DNA of 13,166 nucleotides from Pinguiococcus pyrenoidosus (lineage: Eukaryota; Sar; Pinguiophyceae; Pinguiochrysidales; Pinguiochrysidaceae), in NCBI GenBank assembly GCA_019677205.1, contig JAAMXY010000121.1:44429-57594 (forward strand), given 5' to 3'. The position numbers were made by a program, and so were the translations under genes. The notes beneath the pieces are model-generated. The model was given only the letters and a program-made list of their open reading frames with translations. It was not told the DNA's origin and did no database searches. How positions within the stretch are numbered: position 1 is the first letter of the stretch; every line of letters starts with the position of its first letter. Shown piece by piece: positions 7,598-13,166 of this stretch.

Positions 7598-9529
7598 TTA
7601 GCGGATGTTTAGAGAGCCCCGTCGCTTGACCCCGGGGCCATTCCATTCCTCGTCCTTGCACCTTCGTAGAGGTGCTAGCTGAGACGAGTAGTGATGATTT
7701 TCCACACGAGAAGACGCACCTTTCATACAATCTCTGGAGCTCTTCGATGTACGTGCGGTGCATGCTATGGAGCAGCCTGGCGTGCTCCTTGTTTGTCCTG
7801 CGAATCCCAACTGCTCAGCAAGGCTTTCGGGTTTGCGGGAATGCGCGAAGGACGAGGCGCTCTACCTGGGATTGAAGTGCAGCCGCTCCTGTTCAGACAA
7901 GTCTGGCGTTGGAATGGGCGGGCCCACGATGACGGTGACCGGCGTTCGCAAGGGCATGAGGCCAAAGTCTAGGTTCGCAAGCCCACGTCCTGTGCGACGA
8001 TGCGAGGTTGGCTGCTGTTGCGTCTGTGTGGAAGCTTGCCAAACCAAGGGGATGAAGCCCCTCGGCCAACCACGATGAAGTACCTGTGAAGATGGGCGTG
8101 CTGAAGGTCAGCGTCTTGCGCAGGTAGTCTTGGAAGGCCCGCATCTTCGAGCCCTTCTCGAACACAAAGGTATGGTACAAGTCGTTCTCGCCGAAGCTCA
8201 GGACGGGCACGAGGTCGGCGCCGCCCATGATAGCTTCGCGGACGAAGCCCTTGCGCTTCTCGAGGATGAGATCCAGACTGCCGACCTTCGTCTCGACCGC
8301 TTCTTCTGCGCCGCCGACCACGACGACGACGCTTTGGCCCGGGCCTTTCTTGAGTACGTTGCGGAAGGTCTCCTTGCTGGCGTTGCAGATGCCCATGGCC
8401 AGCAAGTACTCTCTCATGAAGGGCGGCCAGAAGTTCACCTTGAGAGTCAAGAGGCGCCTGTGGAGGCCGGGAAAGAGATGTGCGAAGCCGCGCGGTTCGT
8501 CATACGCATCGGCTTCATCCGCCGCCAAGGACGTCTTGCCAAGGGATGCTCTGACGCGTTGCCGCACGCGACGCCACACGCCGCGCGAATGCTCCTGTGA
8601 GCGCGCCTTGAGCCCCGATGGGCTGGTGAGGTCCAGGGTGTGGACACCCTCCGTGGCGAAGCATGCAAACGCCGACACGGAGATGACGCCATGCGGATGC
8701 ATCCTAGTTCCGTATCAAGACGACGAGTGCTTTGTCGGGACTCTTGCGTCTTTTCTTCCTTTTCTTGAAGCAGATGTAACGAGTCGTACCCGAACACATA
8801 TTTCCGCTGCGGATCCAAGCTGGCCGTCTTGACTAGCGTGATGGGAAAGTACTCGGCGAAGTAGCGCCACCAGTACAGACCGCGCAGGACCGGCTCTCGA
8901 CTGGCGTCGGTGGCGCTCTGGTCGATGAGGAAGATGTAGGCGAGATACAAGAGCATCGCGGGCGCCGTAAATGGGATGCAAAGACAGATCGCCGTGAGCG
9001 TCAGACTCCCCAGCAGCATCCACGCCATGCCGAAGAGAGACGCGCTGCCCACCGCCAGTGTCTGCAGCCGATCGGCGTTGGATTTCCCCAACGACCAGTG
9101 GATCCCCAGGAGAGGAATGCCTCGCGAGCTGCTGACGTGGAGGCTCGGCGGCTCGACGCCCACCTTGGCTTCCGGCTGCGAATCCGTGTCGTGGAACGAA
9201 CGCAGCACGTCGCAGTTGGGGTCCAAGACAAACGTCGGACAGGCCTGCACCACCGTTGACACATATCTCTCCCGGGCGGCGGGGACGGACAAGTGCGCCG
9301 CCGCATGCCATGCCTGCCGCTTGGCCCGACGTACCAGCGACAGCGTGCTAGGCGCCGTGCCCAGCTTGGCGCCGATGGCCACCTTGTACAAGCCGTACAA
9401 GCGCAGCTTGCCCTCGACGGTCAGGGTGCCGGCCTCGGGATGATAGCGTACAAAGTACGTCGCTTGCTCAAACGTCGCTTTCGGCGCGGCTGGCGCCGAG
9501 CTGGCCAATCTGCTCAGCGAGGCTGGCAT
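7598..9529 (-). CDS. Acyl-CoA-binding domain fused to diacylglycerol O-acyltransferase 2 (DGAT2)
   Basis: DGAT2 joins an acyl-CoA to diacylglycerol to make triacylglycerol on the ER and lipid droplets. Exons (transcript order) are 9529-8790, 8703-8084, 7989-7866, 7764-7720 and 7661-7598, giving 530 aa. Introns of 86, 94, 101 and 58 nt all keep frame. Residues about 18-100 form an ACBP domain: TFEQATYF, LYGLYKVA (44-51, compare YGHYKQA), RAKRQAWHA and ERYVSTV, keeping the Tyr, Lys and Trp positions used for acyl-CoA binding. A linker of about 50 residues leads to DRLQTLAV and a hydrophobic hairpin (about 157-203). The DGAT2 catalytic part follows: YFAEYFPITLVKT, FG/MHPHGV (HPHG 249-252), NFWPPF (337-342), VGGAEE (376-381), EKRKGF, GADLVPV and SFGEND (416-421), then GRGLANLDFGLMP. 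About 57 extra residues (267-323) sit between FATEG and FPGL. The ATG at 9529 is preferred (good context, just before ACBP); the frame opens further, to an ATG at 9673. The last short exons are the least certain. Confidence 0.93.
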
Positions 9530-10169
9530 TGCTGCCGAAGCAAACCGTGGCGAATGCCGTGAGGTTGTGGCCTGTCCTGGGCGGTGGGAAGATGGAAGGA
9601 GCGATGCTGTTCCGCGTCTTCTGGCTTGCCTGGCGCTGCGGGATCTTGCGACGCGTCTGTATGCGGCGTACAAGATTTCCCGTACGGCGACGGGAATGGA
9701 ATGATTGGTACACGTCCGGCGCTGAAAGTCAAACTACTGGCTGGAAGCGCTCAGTCTCCTTCCGCCGGCGGCGCTTGAGCCAACCATCGTGCCTCGGGAT
9801 CTCCCATGATTCCGCATGTTACACCAGCCCAGTTTTCAGGTTTTGGTGTTCGCGCGATGTATGCCTTGTATGCGAAGCCTTTGTGGCATTTTGCCCAGGC
9901 TTCTTTTCACGGCTTGTGCAGCAGAAGTATGAACGTGCCAAGCTTCCCCAGCCGGCTCCGCAACGCACCCGAGCCGCGTCGCTGTCCGTAAGAAGGAAAG
10001 AAGCCTGGGCAAGCATCCTACTGACGCCGCTACGAAGCATCGCCTTGAACCCGCCTTGTTTCGCGCGCGGTTGCAGCTCTATGGCTTGACACAATGAATG
10101 CATCGGCACTGCGCTCATCGCAGAAGACAGGGGTGACGAGCTGCTCCGAAATGAGACCCACCAGCTAGC
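9530..10169. promoter_or_regulatory. Divergent spacer between DGAT2 fusion and ARM-like gene
   Basis: This 640-bp region lies between two outward-facing starts and likely holds both promoters. The left 144 bp continue the DGAT2 reading frame upstream and could be 5' UTR or an N-terminal extension. The open frames here (9806-9991 and 9529-10089 on +, the 296-codon frame on -) look like chance. The main visible structure is a long-loop inverted repeat, listed separately. No clear TATA box is seen. Confidence 0.4.
9891..10012. repeat. Perfect 16-bp inverted repeat with 90-nt loop
   Basis: TTGCCCAGGCTTCTTT at 9891-9906 is the exact reverse complement of AAAGAAGCCTGGGCAA at 9997-10012. Just inside the arms, ACGG (9910-9913) and CCGT (9986-9989) can also pair. 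Possible readings are a hairpin RNA, the ends of a tiny non-autonomous element or a regulatory palindrome. Nothing flanking it proves any of these. Confidence 0.8.
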
Positions 10170-13125
10170 ATGGACGGCCCCCCTCTCGGCGGCCTTCCCA
10201 AGAAGGTATGGTGGGTAGAAGCACCCTTCTGGCCTCCTGGTCACAGCGTAGCAACATGCAGAGAGACCAAGAGACTCGAGGAGACTGAGCACAGGAACGA
10301 ATGCATCGACATGTCTCCGCTGGCACAGGTATCCAGAGTGAAGGAGCCACCGCCGCTGCGTAGCTTCCGACCCCTGGGGAGGAGATGCAGCCGCCGAAGG
10401 CGACGTCCGAACGTCTCCATGGGCGGCGTCACGGGCGCCTACGCTGAAGACGTACGTACCAGGCTGTCCGTCAGAACACCCGTTTATCCAAGGAGAGTTA
10501 AGAACAGCAGGCCCCAACAACCCCATCCCATCACCGCAGGTGCTTCTCGTTCCCAGTCCAGACTTGATCCGCCAGCTGGAGCGTCTCACCAGTCCCCCCG
10601 CGCCTCGCTCGCGCAGACGGCGTGCTGCTCCGTCTCCGACTCCGTCTCCTTCCCCCGAGAGGAGGCTCAAGCCCAACGCTTCTGCCTCCAGATCCCAAGG
10701 TGCAAACACTGCCTTCCCGAAGCCTCGGAGTCAACAGCCGCCGCAGCCGAGGGCAGTCTTCGACCTACGTTCCGATGCCGACGCCGCGGAAGCCGTCGAC
10801 GCCGAAGCCATTCACGAGGCACTGCTGCGCGCCAGCGCCAAGGTCTTCGCCCAGGAATCCTTGCACGCCGACCTGCTCAACGTGGGAAAGGACTTGCGCC
10901 TTCGAACCGCCGGTCGCCAACGACGCCAATGCAAAAGCGTCGAGGAGCAACTGCTTCCGCCGCTTCAGTGCGCCCAAGGCTTTGCCTACCGCAGCCGCCG
11001 CAACACCGCCGCGTTGTACAAGCTAGGCGCCTTGTCCACGGCCATCCGCCTGCTTCGCGGCGTGGCGCTAAGCGCCCGAGTCCAGTGCCTTAGTCTGGCG
11101 CTCTGCGTGCCGCTGCTGGTCGTCGGCCAAGGCGCCGCCGCCCGAGAGCTCAGCAACAGCGACGGCGTGCAGCGCTGCCTCCTGGCGCTCCAAAGTCATA
11201 AGCAAAGTCTGGCGCTGCAGCGCGCAGGTGTGGAAGTGCTGTGGACTCTTTGGAACGGAGACATGAAGATGGAGACACGTCGACAGTTGGCGGCTCACAA
11301 TGCGCTGCAGGGTCTCACGTGGACGCTGGTGCGCTTCGGCGCCCAGAGCGCCGAGCTCCGCCATCTCACTGTGGACATGTTGCGGGACGTGTGCGACGCA
11401 GGTGGCGGTACCGCTGCCATCCGCATCTTCAGTGCGCACAACTGGGCGCCTCTCCTCTTCTGCGCTCGACAGTTGCAGCAGCGCCGCACGGACCCCGGCG
11501 CGGCGGCGCTGCTGTTGAGCGCCATGGCGCAGTCGCAGCTGGTGGCGCAAAAGGTGCTGACCACGCTGGGCGGCGTCGACAACGTCTTGCGTCAGCTGCA
11601 ACAGGCGCTCTTCCGCCGAGGGCCGGAAGGAGCGCAAGGTGACTTGGATGCCGAGTCGGTCGACATGGCGCCCAAAGAGGTGGAGCTGCTGACGCGCGCA
11701 GTGCAGAATCTACAACGCGCATGGCTCAAACTGCAGCCGATGTCTCCGGTGACGTCGAAGGAGTTGGGAGAGGCGTTGGAATACCCAAGATCGGCGGCGA
11801 GAGATGGTCGTCGCGACGTCAAGAATCATTCGGACGCTGCAGAGCTCACGAAAGCTTCCGGAGCAAAACGTCAAAGTGACCCAAAGCCAGTCACGAGGCA
11901 TGTGCGTCAAGGTGTGCGCGAGCTGTCCAAGCTGCGGCGCCAGCGAGAGGACCTGTTCAGAGAGCTAAGACTCCTGAGGAAGTGTCTGGCGCAGAATCGG
12001 AAGGAGGAAAGCCTGCTGAAGCGGCAGCTGGGGAGGCAAGCAGAGCGCAGTATACGCAGTGGCCCTTCATCCCAAAGACCTCAGACGGCAACTGCAACAA
12101 CGCCGTCTGCCCGAGGCGCCGAAGTCGAGCAAGAAGGGGCGCGACCCAGAAGTGCGCCCTTGGCGCAAACGCTGGCCATAGCGAGGACCAATGCGTGGCT
12201 GGCGCCGAGCGGAAGGTGCGCGATGACACCCCACGCTTCTCTCGGTCTTCCACTTCGCTTGCTTGGTCCTTTGGTTTGCTTGGCTTTTCTGCCTTTCGCC
12301 GCTGTCCCTTCTTTCCAACTACGACTCAGCAAACGACGTGTTTGGACCGAACACCTTTCTCTCGCTTTTTCTTTTCGGCGGCGTAGCCCGAAGCAGGAGA
12401 AAGCGAGGCGCAAGTCGGAGGTGTTGGAGATAAAGCTGCTGTCGGAGCAAAAGCTGCAACTCCAGCAGAAAGAGGAGCTGCGGTCCTCTCAGCACCGCGG
12501 CAAGCGCCGTCAGAGTGAGACGCCCCAGCAGATCTCGCCGAGACCCAAGCCGAAGCCCAAAGCCAAAGCCAAAGACAAAGCCATAGGCAAAGGCAAAGAC
12601 AAAGCGCCGCCAGCAACTCTCCTCCAGGAGGAAGATACGAAAGCACCAAGGGATATCAACGGAGACCGCAAATCAAGGTCTCCGCCCTCTAACACAACCC
12701 ACCAGGATCCACAGCTTGCAGTGCCGGCGTCTTCGGGAACGTACCGCAGGGCTTGGTCTGTCGGGGATGAGCAAACTGAAGCGCAAAGGCCCTCGAGGCT
12801 GCCAAGCAGCAAGAAGTCTGCACCTGTGCTGCGCATTGATACGAAGATGCCTCCGAATCCTCTTCATGCCCGGCGGGCGAGCCCCAGACTGTTCGAGGAC
12901 GCCGACGACGCGCGGCCTCGCCTCGTGCGCGACGAAACGACCCAATCCATCGTCAGCCGGTCGCCCCTGGAGCAGCTGGTCTCCCGCGCCACGACGCCCA
13001 GGAGCGCTCTGCACCTTGGAATGGGCCTTTCCCTCAACCGCCAGGAGACGGAAGTCGTGTCTGATGGTTCGTTCTGCATGATTTTCGAGCAACGTCGAGG
13101 CACTCTTTCTACCCACCCTGGCTGA
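10170..13125 (+). CDS. ARM-like repeat, coiled-coil, lysine-rich protein
   Basis: Proposed exons are 10170-10205, 10329-10451, 10540-12215 and 12387-13125, giving 857 aa. The introns of 123, 88 and 171 nt have donors GTATGG, GTACGT and GTGCGC. Exon 1 encodes MDGPPLGGLPKK. An alternative start is the ATG at 10311, reading through the first acceptor. A basic, Pro/Ser-rich N-terminus leads to an alpha-solenoid of ARM/HEAT-like repeats (about 194-410; for example ALYKLGALSTAIRLLRG and AGVEVLWTLWNGDMK). A strong coiled coil follows (about 508-556, ELSKLRRQREDLFRELRLLR), then a second helical Lys/Glu/Gln-rich segment (about 613-647). Next come a Lys/Pro/Ala repeat (about 663-686, KPKPKAKAKDK) and a disordered tail with SP/TP sites ending at TGA 13123-13125. 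There is no signal peptide. A scaffold or cytoskeletal role is possible, but no family is recognised. The first exons are the weakest part; the large exon is secure. Confidence 0.7.
12216..12386 (+). other. Stop-free 171-nt intron in the ARM-like gene
   Basis: GTGCGC donor after AGCGGAAG; acceptor GGCGTAG after a pyrimidine-rich tract (CTCTCGCTTTTTCTTTTC). The length is 57 codons and contains no stop, so the frame stays open if it is retained. Composition changes sharply here: it encodes a hydrophobic run (LGPLVCLAFLPFAAVPSF) out of keeping with the charged, disordered flanks. That favours it being an intron. Confidence 0.65.
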
Positions 13126-13166
13126 TGTCGGCGGCTGTCATAGGAGGCTACGCTTCGGATGACCCT

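Noticed and set aside
9530-9673. Upstream extension of the DGAT2 fusion (48 extra residues)
   Set aside because: The frame is open, but the Arg/Ser-rich sequence shows no domain and the ATG at 9529 has a good context. It could still be a leader, so it is noted in the feature rather than called.
9819-10709. 296-codon - strand open frame
   Set aside because: It spans the divergent spacer and the opening exons of the ARM-like gene, has no motif and reads through that gene's introns.
1-13166. tRNA, rRNA, CRISPR array, integrase or IS element
   Set aside because: No T-loop-bearing cloverleaf, spaced direct repeats or transposase-like frame was seen by eye on either strand. A tRNAscan and Infernal run would be decisive.

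Overview
The window looks like nuclear DNA from a unicellular eukaryote. Every recognisable gene except one is cut by short GT-AG introns (58-199 nt), and the reading frame is restored exactly across each one. There are no ribosome-binding sites or operons. Spacers contain TATA, inverted-CCAAT and E2F-like motifs. An alga with a secondary (red-derived) plastid is a reasonable guess, because one protein has a signal peptide followed by a basic, Ser/Arg/Ala-rich leader, but the lineage cannot be proved from this window.

Layout, left to right: (1) last two exons of an unidentified + strand gene (40-287); (2) a - strand membrane protein with a zinc ribbon and a possible plastid-targeting leader (375-1106); (3) a + strand three-exon gene for an unrecognised 154-aa protein (1830-2598); (4) a - strand five-exon PGAP1/Bst1-type GPI inositol-deacylase (2789-5083); (5) a + strand six-exon UAA/SLC35B-type nucleotide-sugar or PAPS transporter (6036-7472); (6) a - strand five-exon DGAT2-type acyltransferase carrying an N-terminal acyl-CoA-binding (ACBP) domain in the same exon (7598-9529); (7) a + strand gene for an ARM-like, coiled-coil, lysine-rich protein (10170-13125).

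Strands alternate without exception (+ - + - + - +). The three tail-to-tail spacers are short (87, 190 and 125 bp). The three head-to-head spacers are long (723, 952 and 640 bp) and probably act as bidirectional promoters. Three neighbouring genes (PGAP1-like, UAA transporter, DGAT2) encode multi-pass ER/Golgi proteins of lipid, GPI or glycan metabolism. They are separate transcription units, so this may be chance.

The most notable find is the natural ACBP-DGAT2 fusion: an acyl-CoA carrier domain joined to the enzyme that consumes acyl-CoA to make triacylglycerol. Other points worth a look are a compact PGAP1 that seems to lack the usual lumenal domain, a palindromic E2F-type site with CCAAT motifs, a (TTC)n tract serving as the polypyrimidine tract of an intron, a 16-bp perfect inverted repeat in a divergent spacer, and a stop-free intron whose length is a multiple of three. 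Exon boundaries come from splice consensus, frame continuity and remembered family motifs; no alignment or transcript data were available.
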